This document shows positions 35,069 through 46,000 of a stretch of DNA of 64,000 nucleotides, piece after piece; within the stretch, counting starts at the first letter, position 1; every line of letters starts with the position of its first letter. The position numbers and the translations under genes are program-made. The notes beneath the pieces were generated by a model, which saw nothing but the letters and a program-made list of their open reading frames with translations, was not told the origin of the DNA and made no database searches. Source of the DNA: Nyssa sinensis (lineage: Eukaryota; Streptophyta; Magnoliopsida; Cornales; Nyssaceae); assembly GCA_008638375.1 (NCBI GenBank), contig CM018050.1:23628426-23692425 (forward strand). Reading direction: 5' to 3'.

Positions 35069-36895
35069 AAACATAACTTACCTACTGAACTTTATGTCCC
35101 CATCGAATACGGCTGGTCCTTGTGAATGGGCCACAATGCACTTGCAAAGTTGCCGAGAAAACCCTCGGGGATGGTCCAAGACTAATCTATTATGTAGATC
35201 GCGTGCTTGATCACTGAAAGACAGATGAAATGTTGATAACTCTGCTACTATGGCTGGACCAGATTGCTGAACATGAACATTGTGTCTGCTTAACTTTCCA
35301 CCAGTGCTTACCTCTATGAGCTCATAGGTGTTAGCCGATTGCTACAAACAATCAATTGGGTTTATAAATCTGATGTTGCTGGTTACATTCACCATTTTGC
35401 ATAAAATAAGTAAATCAACATGCTTCAATAATTGACACTAAGGTAGCACTACAATTGTAGCTGATTACACGGATCAAATCTTTTTTATAAGTATTCAATA
35501 GATCAAGTTAATTTATAACAAGAAATTTTTTTTTTAACATCAACTTTTCTATCCAAGTTGGGAGGAAGGGGGTGTGCCAAAAGTTGTTGAAGATCACTTT
35601 AATCAACTATACCGATGTCTTCAGCTAAAAAAATATATATATTTGCAGGAATGAACATGTTAGAGGCACCAGAGCTCAGTGTGTAATGATTATAGTGAAT
35701 ATTAAATCATTTTCCAACACAATCTTCTTGGAAAACGATATAATTTGCAACTTACCAAAAAAGAGTATTAGAATCCCAGCAACCCAAGTTCCAGTTCTTC
35801 CTCAAGGATGCAATCATCTTATTCCTTTACTATCTTTTCAACAATAACTATTGATATGATATCATCATGAAAAAAATAAAATTTAGTGAGCTTGCTACAA
35901 TTAGAAAAGATTTAGTAAGATGCTAAATCTAGATGCGTAGAAAAGATTGTTTTCAATGAGGGAATCAAAGCATCCACTTGGGCCTTTTGGCAGATTCACG
36001 ATCAGTTTCTACAATCATCTTCTTGATATTTCTTAATTCGTTTATAAAGAATGAGATAAAAGAAAGAAAAAACATGAATCATGGCTTGGGAAATTCCGTC
36101 ATCGATCAAATATATGTTGTATAAAGGCTATTCTATAGTGAGTTGCAAAAAGGACATACATGAATGATAGCTGGAAAAAGACCTCCATTAACCTCAAATT
36201 TAGTCTATTTCTTTGATTGAATTGTTTGTCTAATTTATAAATTTTATTTTATATTAATAAATTTGGTTACTTATAAAAAATATGACCAGTCAGTATGAAA
36301 TTTTTATACTACAATAATTTTTAAATTTATAATTGAACATCTAACAAAAAAGATCCCCCCCCTAAGCGCATTCCTGGCCTTGTCCATGAAGAGAAGTATT
36401 TCCAGAAAATATCCCATATGCTATATTTTTAACTTTTGACTAATTTCTCACAAAGAGCACCCTTAATTTTGCAATACCGCATCTTTTTCCTTACAACTCA
36501 AAATTGGAACATTATATTTGCACAACCCTCCAGTTCACGCAAAAGGACTAAGCAGTCCCAAAATATGAGGGACTTTTGTGGTGATAATTGTCGAAATAGA
36601 AAAAATTATAGCTTCATAGGATATTTGTAGAGGCCATGAGAATCTATTCTAGTAAATGTTGAATGTTAGTTTTCTAACATTTTTTTTTTGAATAAGTAAG
36701 AGTAAATCGTTCAAAAGAGCCGATGCGAAGGCTGGTCAACCCAAGAACATTAAGCATATACATAAAACCAATTTGCACACACCCAACAAAAAACTCTAAA
36801 AAGAACCTACATCTATCATATATGATCTAGTATGCCAAAAAACACAAGGTCTAGAGAATAAACCCTCTCAAAAAATAATTAAGTCTCAGTTCGAT
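35069..36895 (-). repeat. Dispersed segment, copy 2 (with an exon-like stretch)
   Basis: Direct copy of 15176-16615 with an extra block of about 450 bp (35730-36190). The exon-like part on the minus strand reads STGGKLSRHNVHVQQSGPA, then ELSTFHLSFSDQARDLHNRL, VLDHPRGFSRQLCKC and IVAHSQGPAVFDGDIKFS, running to a good donor (GTAAGTT at about 35083). An acceptor TTTCAG occurs inside it, so the true exon may start there. Conservation of this frame between the two copies is the main evidence that it was coding. I do not recognise the family. Confidence 0.8.
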
Positions 36896-38228
36896 TGAAT
36901 TGTTTGTAGTGGCAGTGATGGCTCAGTGGGTTGAGGCAAAAGGGGAAAAAATATAAATAATAAAGTAACCAACACATATTCTAATATTCCTTTCATCCTT
37001 ATCAAACATATATCGAATGGGAATGTAAATATTAAGACCAGCTTAGCGTGCAAGAATCAAGCATACCTGCCAACGTTAAAGTCCACACTTGGCCTAATAG
37101 AACTCACGCACTTGTATGCAGCATCAGATGATTACCGAATCATAACAATCACCGAAAATGAAACAACTGTAGTATTATATAGCTACATAGCATCATTGGA
37201 CCTAGATACAAGTAGTATCATCAAACATAACTACAAGACACCCTGTTCTCTTCTAATTGTTAATTTCAATGTATATCTCTCCTACCAACCTTTCACCATA
37301 AGTGCATACAGGAACAAGCTGTGAGTTTGCACCTCCAACAAGGCTTGATCCATCTAGGCATCATGGCTACATAGACAACACTTGTTCTCATGGCAATACT
37401 TGTTTTCATAGTTACACCCGAGTTTTCAAATTTGTTAAACCCCTAGATGGAGTAAGGGCAAAATTGTAATTGACTAATCAATTAAATAATGTATTTCTAG
37501 AGAGATGAGGTGTCAGAATGGAAGTTGGTTTGCCGCCATTATCTCGAGTGTTCCCTCCCAAAGTACATTCACAGTGAAGAAGCCATCAGTTGGCCTCTAG
37601 ATTTTTCTATCTATCTCGTACATCTCTGAAGCCATTATTCATATTTATCTACATCTCTCCCAATTAGACCACATGTTATCATACCTTTTTTAACTATCTC
37701 AAGCTATTAGATTATCATAGATGAGAAAAAAAAATTGTAACCATTAAAAAGAACAGATAAAAAAAAAAAAAAGAAAGAAAGAAAGAAACAGAGAGGGCAC
37801 ATGTGCGTGAAAGAAAGAGAGAGGGTAGGGAAAAATTTATAAACCATAAAACCCCCCCAGCTTTGATTGGGTTAAACCCTTTTCTGAATGCAGAGTTGAT
37901 AAGGTTAATATTGCCTTCCTCGTAGATCAAAGTACTTAGGAAGTTTATTAATAACATAAAACATGGCACACTTCCCTTCAAATGTATACATAAATCCTAA
38001 AAGTGAACAAAATAAAAACTAATTTAAGTACAGTAGGAATAGAAGAAAAGAGTCAAGTGCATGTTAATCCAGTAACATAATAATGAAGACTTGGAGACAA
38101 GTGATGCTCATACCTTGGGGGAAGTATATAGAAAGTTGTACCACCATGTACAAATTAAAGAATTAAATACAGCAGTGCAACTTCAGAACTTTGGAGAACT
38201 TCGAATTGGTATTTTCTGCTAAGTTATT
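36896..38228. other. AT-rich DNA, no gene seen
   Basis: Contains a poly-A/GA-rich stretch (37725-37800). No motif in any frame. Confidence 0.45.
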
Positions 38229-38236
38229 TAATTGGC

Positions 38237-38656
38237 CGTGGAGGGAGGTAGCATTGGCCTAGAGGGGGAAATTCCCCTCCCCCCCAAACAAGTTGTTTTA
38301 TTAGAAAATTTTCTTATACATCTCAAAAGATTTTCAAATTTATCCCTCTAATTTATACTTTTGCCTCTTCTAAGTTTAAACTTTTTAACACTTTACCCTT
38401 GTCTTAATTTCAATTTGATCCCTTCAATGGAACTTCTATTTATTTTATTAGTATAGTCTAAAGTTTCAAGGGTATCTTTCTTTGATGGGACTTCTTTCTC
38501 TAGTTTGGAATCTCTTTTCTATCAACAATTTTAGTTACTTATCAAATATTTTTAAATTAATATTAATTTTTATATTTCTTTATTTTTTAAATTTATAATT
38601 TAACATTAAGAACAAAAGTTTGCCCCCTCAAAATTAAATTCTTGGCTCCTTCCCTG
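38237..38656. mobile_element. hAT-type MITE, 420 bp
   Basis: The right end reversed reads CAGGGAAGGAGCCAAGAATT; the left end reads CGTGGAGGGAGGTAGCATTG, an imperfect inverted match. The flanks TAATTGGC (38229-38236) and TAATTGGT (38657-38664) match at 7 of 8 bases. An 8-bp TSD and CA-G-GG-type ends fit the hAT superfamily. The interior is AT-rich and non-coding. Confidence 0.65.
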
Positions 38657-38757
38657 TAATTGGTGGTCTGAATTTTTTTTTCTTTTGTATTCTTTCTTTT
38701 CCTTGGAGGCTTCATATCTTTGAACTAATATAGAATTTACCCATCCTTCGTATCAAC

Positions 38758-39059
38758 CAAGGGCTGGACTACAGGTGGGCTAGGCCGGGCTCTAGCCCAC
38801 CTCAAATTTTAGGAAGTATTTTTTATACATGTAAAATTTTGACATTTTTTAAATTAACCCATCATAAAATTTTAGCCCAATCCAATTTTTTGCCATTATT
38901 TCTCTCATTTATCACCCAAAAATTTTTGTCCAACCCAATTTTTACCCATAATATCTCTCATTTTCACCCCAAAATTTTGAGTCAACCCAAAATTTCGACT
39001 AAATTCTTTTCCAAAAATTTTCTAGCCCCCCTCTAATTTTCTTCCCGGTTCCACCCTTG
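38758..39059. mobile_element. hAT-type MITE, 302 bp
   Basis: Ends CAAGGGCTGGA (left) and, reversed, CAAGGGTGGAA (right), flanked by a perfect 8-bp duplication GTATCAAC (38750-38757 and 39060-39067). The interior has repeated CAACCCAATTTTT and TTAGCCCAA words and no coding frame. It sits 94 bp from the MITE at 38237-38656 and belongs to a similar family. Confidence 0.85.
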
Positions 39060-39067
39060 GTATCAAC

Positions 39068-40376
39068 TATATTCCTTACCTAGGAAACTTCTTGAATTTA
39101 TTGCAAGTTTTTTCTAGATGTCCCAGCAATAGTAAGTGGAAATTTAATATCCATACATCATGTTATATTTTTTTTCATTCATTTCTTTAACATCCAAACC
39201 GAGGGGATGCAATTGCAGGGAGTTACAGACAGATTCCACCACATGATTTTAAACTTTAGGAAAAAAATTTCCATTATTATTAGATCTTCTAAGGAAAGAC
39301 ATTTCAAATAAAGCTAAAAGACAAGCTGCTAGAGATTGAATGAAGGGACACGAAGTAAAGCTAACAGATATAACAACTAAAAGTTATCAAAGATAACAAT
39401 TGAAGCCACACAGAATCATTTTTAAATCAAACAAAATAATAAAAATTGATAAAATTACATACTAATGCAACTGCATATACTAATGTAATGATGCACACTA
39501 ATGTAGAGTATACTTATTTCAAAACACCAAGAAACACAATTAACAATATGTTGGTTTTAAGCAAATCAAAATTCTTTCCCCTATACAGTATGGTACTTTT
39601 AACCCCCTTTAAACAAGCTTATATAAAACAACATTAGCGTGTTCTAGAAAACAATGTGAAACCATATTGTGGTTCCCCACGTCTTGTTAATTACAAGGGA
39701 AAACTGAAACTCGGCCATTAAAAAAGTGGTAATTTTATGATAAACTGAGACACATGTTTCATTTTTCATAAACCAACACCCTCCAATATTTGTCTAATCT
39801 CCTCTTTAATATCACTCATAATACAAAAGGAAATAGTTATATCATGCATGCTCAATTCACCTATTTTTGACAGTTAACATCCTAACTTTTTTTTCCACCT
39901 TAAAAATTACGATACTAATAGTTTGAAGATATTTTAAGACCATTAAACAATCAATTGATTTTTTCCACGGTCGACGCCTGCAAAGATATTAAACCAAGCT
40001 GTAAAAGAACCCCAAATCTCGAATTGCGTTATTATGTATATCAAAACAGTAAGAGAGATTTATGAAATAATTGGGTTCTTTTTTATTTTATAATTATATT
40101 GTGATTTAAGTTTTAATAGAATTAGAATTTCTAAAAAAAATATTGTTTTTAACAAGGCAGGTTATATGGATCGGGTTTTTTTTTAATGGGCTGAAGATAC
40201 TAATGGGCTGGAGATACGACTGAAGGCTAAGGGATTGGAGTTGGGCCTCGAGTTGGGTTCGTGAAATGAAAAATGGTAGGCTGGGTTTAAAAAAAAATTC
40301 AGTTTGGCTCGGCTCAGACGGCTGGCAGGGAAGCTGGCTTATGATTTTCTTTCAGTTAACTGCAGAACAATCAAGA
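39068..40376. other. AT-rich DNA, no gene seen
   Basis: No coding motif. From about 40140 it becomes less AT-rich and leads into the repeat-rich gene-fragment block. Confidence 0.45.
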
Positions 40377-41510
40377 GCAAAATAGGGAAAAGCTGCAGAG
40401 AGCTTTGCGCAAAAATTGAAGAAGCAGCAACCTGATTGACGAGGGTTATACAACAGGAACTCTGTAACGATGCCGACAACTCGAAGACAGTATGGGTTTG
40501 TTCCGTCGACAATGGCGCAGCTTGAATACCTATGTTCCAGAAAGAATGTTAGGGCATTGAAACCCCCTTCACAGAGGTGATCGAAGGGGGGATGACAGAG
40601 AGAGATGTGGGGTGTCTCACAGCGGAACGACGACAGATCTGATGCGCGAATGTCCTGGAGAAGCAGCAAGAGACGAGCGACGGTAACTGGGAACGACAGT
40701 GACGATGAAGACCGTTTGCGATGACGGTAAATGGGAACGACACGACGATGAAGACGGCGATGCCGTCTGAGTGGATGAAGGCTGTTTGCGATGACGGTGG
40801 AATGACTTCAAATGGAGATTCCCAACTGATGTTGGTGTGTGGTGACGATCTCCAGAGAGCTTTGTGGTAAAATTGAAGAAGCAGCAACCTGATTGACGGG
40901 GGTTGTACAACAGGACCTCTGTAACGATGCCGATAACTCGAAGACAGTACGGGTTTGTTTCGTCGACAATGGCGCAGCTTGAATACATCTGTTCCAGAAA
41001 GAATGTTAGGGCATTGAAACCCCCTTCACAACGGTGATCGAAGGGGTGATGTTGTGGAACACGACGACAGAGAGAGATGTGGGGTGTCTCACAGCGGAGT
41101 GATGACAGATCTGATGCACGAATGTCCTGGAGAAGCAGCAAGCGATGAGCGACGGTAACTGGAAACGACAGCGACGATGAAGACCGTTTGTGATGACGGT
41201 AACTGGGAATGACGCGACGATGAAGACGGCGATGTCGTGTGAGTGGATGGAGAAAATAGAGTGAATACAGGAGAGGAATGTTGATCGCTCGTATGCAAAT
41301 AATTTGCTGGTTTCCATTGTAGAGGCTGTTGGGATTTCAACTGAGCGGTCAGCATTAAAGAAAGAATTTAAAGAATTCAAGAGTGAAATTGAAAGACCGT
41401 TTGCGATGACGGTAACTGGGAACGACGCGACGATGAAGACGGCGATGTCGTGTGAGTGGATGGAGAAAATAGAGTCAGGAATACAGGAGAGGAATGTTGA
41501 TCGATCGTAA
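40377..41510 (+). repeat. Nested tandem repeats upstream of the U-box fragment
   Basis: A unit of about 465 bp occurs at about 40390-40700 and again at about 40860-41165 (shared words GATTGACG, ACAGTA(T/C)GGGTTTGTT, AATGGCGCAGCTTGAATAC, AAAGAATGTTAGGGCATTG, TGTGGGGTGTCTCACAGCGG). A second unit of about 80 bp (GATGAAGACCGTTTG, GATGACGGTAA, GGCGATG) occurs at about 40703, 41175 and 41390. The open frames on the minus strand here are antisense by-products of the repeats. Confidence 0.82.
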
Positions 41511-42170
41511 GCAAATAATTTGCTAGTTTCCATTGCAGAGGCTGTTAGGATTTCAATTGAGCAGTCAGCATTAAAGAAAGAATTTGAAGAATTCAAGAGT
41601 GAAATTGAAATTGTACGGCTGAAAAAGGACCAGGCAGAAGCTATACAAATGGATCAAATAATTGCAGTGCTAGAAAGAGCATATGCTGCTTCATATCTAA
41701 AGGAGAAAGAAATTAAGTATTTCACCAAGCGGAATTCTTTAGCTAGTCAGCCATTGGAACCTCTCCAGTCATTATCACCAGGGAAGTTATGGTGGACCCG
41801 GTGGAGACTTCTTTGGGGCACACATTTGAGAGAAGTGCGATAGAGAAATGGCTTGCTGATGGGAATAACTTGTGCCCCCTGACCCTGACCCTGACCCCTT
41901 TTGATACATCAACTCTACGGCCTAACAAAACTCTGCAGCAATCAATTGAAGAATGGAAGGATAGAAATACCATGATCACAATTGCTTCCATGAAACCAAA
42001 CTCATGGTAGAAGAGGAGGAAGAAGTGCTTCATTACCTGGGACAGCTACAAGATCTCTGTGAACTAAGAGACCTACATCGAGAATGGGTAGTGTTGGAGA
42101 ATTACATACCTATTCTTATTGAACTTCTTGGTGAAAAAAATCGAGACATTGTGCTCTGATTTGGATGATC
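41280..42170 (+). pseudogene. U-box E3 ubiquitin ligase fragment (PUB43/44-like), rearranged
   Basis: On the + strand the N-terminal coiled region NNLLVSIAEAVRISIEQSAL and KKEFEEFKSEIE (41517-41610) is preceded by a second copy of itself (NLLVSIVEAVGISTERSALK, about 41306-41395). Then come KKDQAEAIQMDQIIAVLERA and KYFTKRNSLASQPLEPLQS. A frameshift follows, then the U-box start VMVDPVETSLGHTFERSAIE (41786 on), KWLADGNNLCPLT with a small internal duplication, and LRPNKTLQQSIEEWKDRNTM. A stop and frameshift lead to EEEEVLHYLGQLQDLCELRD and REWVVLENYIPILIELLGEK to about 42150. This is the order seen in plant U-box proteins 43/44, which attach ubiquitin to target proteins. The armadillo repeats are missing. 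It lies inside, and antisense to, the putative Helitron. It is non-functional. Confidence 0.86.
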
Positions 42171-42255
42171 TCCTTAGAAGCTTCGACTATTTCCTTCGAC
42201 TGCTTCAACTGATCAGACATCTTCCATGATCGATTGCAAAACAGAAAGAGTCAAT

Positions 42256-42354
42256 AAACCTCACAGGTACCGCCCTGGAACTGTTGCCCTTCGGGAAATC
42301 CGAAAGTATCAAAAGAGTACAGAGCTCCTGATCAGGAAACTTCCATTCTAGAGG

Positions 42355-42390
<36 letters not shown>

Positions 42391-42475
42391 CTGCGTTACA
42401 GAGCCATGAAATTGCTCAGTGATCCAAATGCAGTGTTCTGTGCTCAGTGCTCCAAATGCAGTGTTCTGGCATTCC
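42256..42475 (+). pseudogene. Histone H3 fragment
   Basis: A 47-codon stretch (42256-42396) reads [20 protein letters not shown] then [11 protein letters not shown], a stop in place of Q, and RLVREIAQDFKTDLR. This is the core of histone H3 (alpha-N and alpha-1 helices). After 42396 the frame is disrupted by small duplications (the word CCAAATGCAGTGTTCTG occurs twice, at about 42424 and 42450) where H3 would continue. It is fused in the same orientation to the U-box fragment, about 100 bp downstream, although the two genes are unrelated. The N-terminal tail and C-terminal half are absent. Confidence 0.88.
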
Positions 42476-42639
42476 ACATAATGCAGAAACGGAAGAAATC
42501 TTGGGGGAGAAGAGAGAGTGGAAATTAAACAGTTGTAACTGCTGGTTGGTGGAGAAGAGAGAATGACTGTTGGTTAATTGATTGTTTAATGGGAGTATTT
42601 AGGTGAACTCAATAAATAAAAGTGTAAAACACTTTTGAA

Positions 42640-42683
42640 GAAAACACTATAAAAAGGATCTACATATTTATAGGTAGTATAGA
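42640..42683 (-). other. Helitron 5' terminus (candidate)
   Basis: On the minus strand TCTATACTACCTATAAATAT follows an A, then GTAGATCC and TTTTTATAGTGTTTTC. Plant Helitrons often start with TC(T)(A/C)TACTA. The flanking (ATAG)n-like sequence at 42681-42720 makes the exact first base uncertain. Confidence 0.5.
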
Positions 42684-43085
42684 TATAGATATATATAAAT
42701 AGATATAGATTTATATAGAGATAAGTTTGCATACATCAAATTTTACTCAAATCTTAAAGTGAAAAGAGTCTCGTGCATTGATCTAGTCCCTTTATCTTTG
42801 TACCCCATATCATGGTATGGGTATCAAAACTCCAATCAATCTAGTTTAAAAGGAGAAAATAAATAACATTTTGCATCATAGACCAAGATCACAACAAAAC
42901 TCCAATCAATCTAGCTTTAAATCGAAAAGAGAATAAAAAACTTAAAGCAAAAAATAAAATACCAATATAATAGAGTCTAATGCCATGTTAGACAGCATAT
43001 TTCTCCAAAAGTTTAATTATTAGAAAAAGAGTCAATAATGTAACAAGCCAATAATATATATTAAGTTTAACAATTATAAAATCAC
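42684..43085. other. 3' flank of the LRK10L gene
   Basis: AT-rich sequence between the Helitron edge and the receptor-kinase stop codon. It probably holds the 3' untranslated region and polyadenylation signals (AATAAA-like words on the minus strand), which I cannot place precisely. Confidence 0.4.
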
Positions 43086-46000
43086 TTAAATCGTATTTAT
43101 ATATGAAGTGATGGAATTTGTAGAATCATCCGATGGAATCATTGAGTACTCTTCAGGATTTGTGTCGACTCCAGGATCTTCAGTCGGCATCTCTTGTGGA
43201 TATAGGAAAGGCTTGGGAGGCATCTGCAAGAGTTCAACATTTCCTTCAAGCATCTCTACAACTTTATTCATTGAGGGACGGTCATTAGGATTCATTTGTA
43301 TGCACCATAGTGCAATTATGATCATCTTCTTTACCATCTCTCTTTCCTCCTCAGTGGCCTCAACCGTTTCTACATACTTTTCTTCACTTAATTGGTGATA
43401 AACCCATGAAGGAAAGTACTCGCTTGAATGATCTGTGCATGCATTCACATTGTTCTTTTTGCCCGTCATTTCCAATAGTAGCATTCCAAAACTATAAACA
43501 TCAGCTTTATATGAGACACCTCCAATGTTTCTGTAGAATAATTCCGGAGCCATGTAACCGATTGTTCCTCTTGCTGCAGTTAGAGACACAATGCTAACAT
43601 CTGCTGAATACAATTTTGCAAGCCCAAAGTCAGAAATTTTTGGAGTGAAATTCTCATCAAGAAGAATGTTGTGAGGCTTGATATCAAAATGTAGGATTTG
43701 CATGTCACAACCTTCATGTAAATAGTCCATTCCATGAGCCACTCCGAGTGAAATCTCATACATTTTCTCACAACTAATGGATTTGTTTCCTTCTCTTGAA
43801 AAGGCGTACTTCTCCAGTGACCCATTGGGCATGAAGTCATATACAAGAGCACGCTTAGATCTCTCGGCACAATATCCAATTAGTTGAACCACATTGACAT
43901 GATGAATCCTTCCAATTGTAGCTACTTCATTGATGAAGTCTTGCCCATTAGTATTAGACTTGCCCAATATCTTTATTGCTACAATACTGCCACTTCGAAG
44001 CTTTCCTTTATAGACAGAACCATAACCTCCTTCACCTAGTTTGTCTTTGAAATTTTTGGTCATCTTCTTAATGTCTGAGTAACTATACCTTATAGGCATG
44101 AGGTTATTGTGACTTTGTAGAAAATTTTCAATAGAGTCATACAATGACAAATGTCGTCTTCGCAGTTTATAGATTAATAATGTGGAGACACACGGACAAC
44201 AACATAAAAATCGTGTTGCAAGAAACAGTCCTGTTTAAGAAAACCACAAAATGAGTCATGAGAAAAAGCTCTCTACTGCATCTACATTTTGAAGAAGTAC
44301 TGTAGTCTTGTGGATTCAAGTATTTTGTGTGTGCGCAGGTGTGACCTAAATAAAGATATATTTTTTTTAGATGGTGTGCTGAATTTTGAGATAAGAGGCC
44401 TTTTTGGGTGCTTAGGAGTCACTGGGCTTAAAGTTTGGAGGAAAATGTCTAGGCAAACTGAATTTTTTGTTTTTATTTTGCAACCCATTTCAATTTATTA
44501 GATTATTTTGTGGGGTGTCTCTTTTGTATTTTGATCTCATATAAATAGAAAGCGTTTAAGGTTGCGTAAGCAATAAGAGATTATTGTAACATGGGGTTTT
44601 GGGCATGAAAACTTGTGGCAACCATCTTTCTTGTACTCTTTTCATCATTAATGGATTCTCCTTATTCATCTTTGCTAGTGCATGTAAATTTTGTCTTATA
44701 GTTGGCTTGTGTTAATTTGTTTCGTATTAATTATTGTATTTGTTCTCTATTTTGCTACTTTGTCATAACAATTCCATTGGCATAAAATTTCAAGAAAGAA
44801 AAATATCACGTCTTACCCATTATTGCGACCATGAATGCGGGATACAAAAAATAAGAATCCACTGTCCAAAAATAACAAAAGAAAGCAAAATTAGAGAGGT
44901 TTGAGAAGAGGCTTACGATTAAGATAGACTTAATACAAGATATTTTTCAAATGAATTTTTGCTATCAAGCTCAATGGAATTACATATTTCATCAATTAAA
45001 AAACAGTTTCTCAACAAAAAACATATATTCCATTGGCTTATAATTTCAAGAAAAAAACAAATCATGTCTTACTGATTATTCTGCTAACTGGTATGCTATA
45101 ATACCCTGTCGAAAAATAACAAAGGAAAGTAAAATTAGAGAGAAGCAGTAAAAGGTTTGAGATAGACTTAATATAAGATATTCTTTCATTAAATTAATGT
45201 TTGCCAGCGAGCTCAAATATTTCACTAGTTAAGAGACATTTTCTCAATAATCCCCTCAAGGGAAAAATAATAATAATGTCTTACCGCGGCTCGCTGCACG
45301 CATGTCTCTAATGAAGTCTATTGGAAAATTAGAAAAGAAAACAAAATTAGTCACAAAATAAAAAAAAGGTTTGAGAAGAGGCTATGGAATGAAGAGACAT
45401 TTTCTAAACAACAAAGATATATTCCATTTGGTTATTGTTTCAAGAAGAAGAAAAAAAAGTCTTACATCTCAGTCTAACCACTTCTTCTGCCACTAGTCGG
45501 AAGAAGTCTGTTGGAAAATTACCAAAGAAATAAAAAATTAGAGAGAACAAAATGGTTTGAGAAGAGGCTTATAAATAAGAATCACAATACAACAAAAGAT
45601 ATATTCCATTTGCTTATAATTTCAAGAAAAGAAAAATCGTGTCTTACATTTCACTTCTGGGCCCACTTGTCGGAGGAAGTCTGTTGGCAAATTACCAAAG
45701 AAAAGAAAAATTAGAGAGAAGATATATATATATATATATATATAAGTGTTTGAGAAGAGCTTATGAATAAGAAGCATGAAGAGATGAGGAGGGAGAACAC
45801 TAAACAGTTGAAGATCGTATATTTAAAGTGACCATTGTATTAGGAAAAACTATAATTCTAAGCACAACAACAATCAATGGCACCACTGCAAGTCCACCTC
45901 ACTTCTGATTACATCACATTAAAGTTGTCCTTTGTATTGGGGATTTACCCTTTTATCTCTCCAGCCAAATGGATGTCGATCTCTTTCCACATTTTCCACT

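Larger units (their letters stand above)
28115..42683 (-). mobile_element. Putative non-autonomous Helitron carrying several gene fragments
   Basis: On the minus strand the element would start 5'-TCTATACTACCTATAAATAT at 42683 and end with a hairpin plus CTAG at 28115. The flanking bases are A on the 5' side and T on the 3' side, as expected for Helitrons, which insert between A and T, start TC and end CTRR with a hairpin a short distance upstream. It encodes no Rep/helicase. Inside, in map order, are WNK kinase 3' exons, a TRIM element, TPX2 middle exons, a dispersed segment with an unidentified exon, two hAT MITEs, and a U-box/histone H3 chimera. Capture of pieces of unrelated genes is well known for plant Helitrons. 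The 3' end is strongly supported; pairing it with this 5' end is inference, and two separate elements remain possible. Confidence 0.58.

Noticed and set aside
40352..41596. Minus-strand open frames of 88-196 residues with a repeated MLLLQDIRASDLSS-type start
   Set aside because: They are antisense to the tandem repeats and to the U-box fragment, whose + strand frames have recognisable protein motifs.
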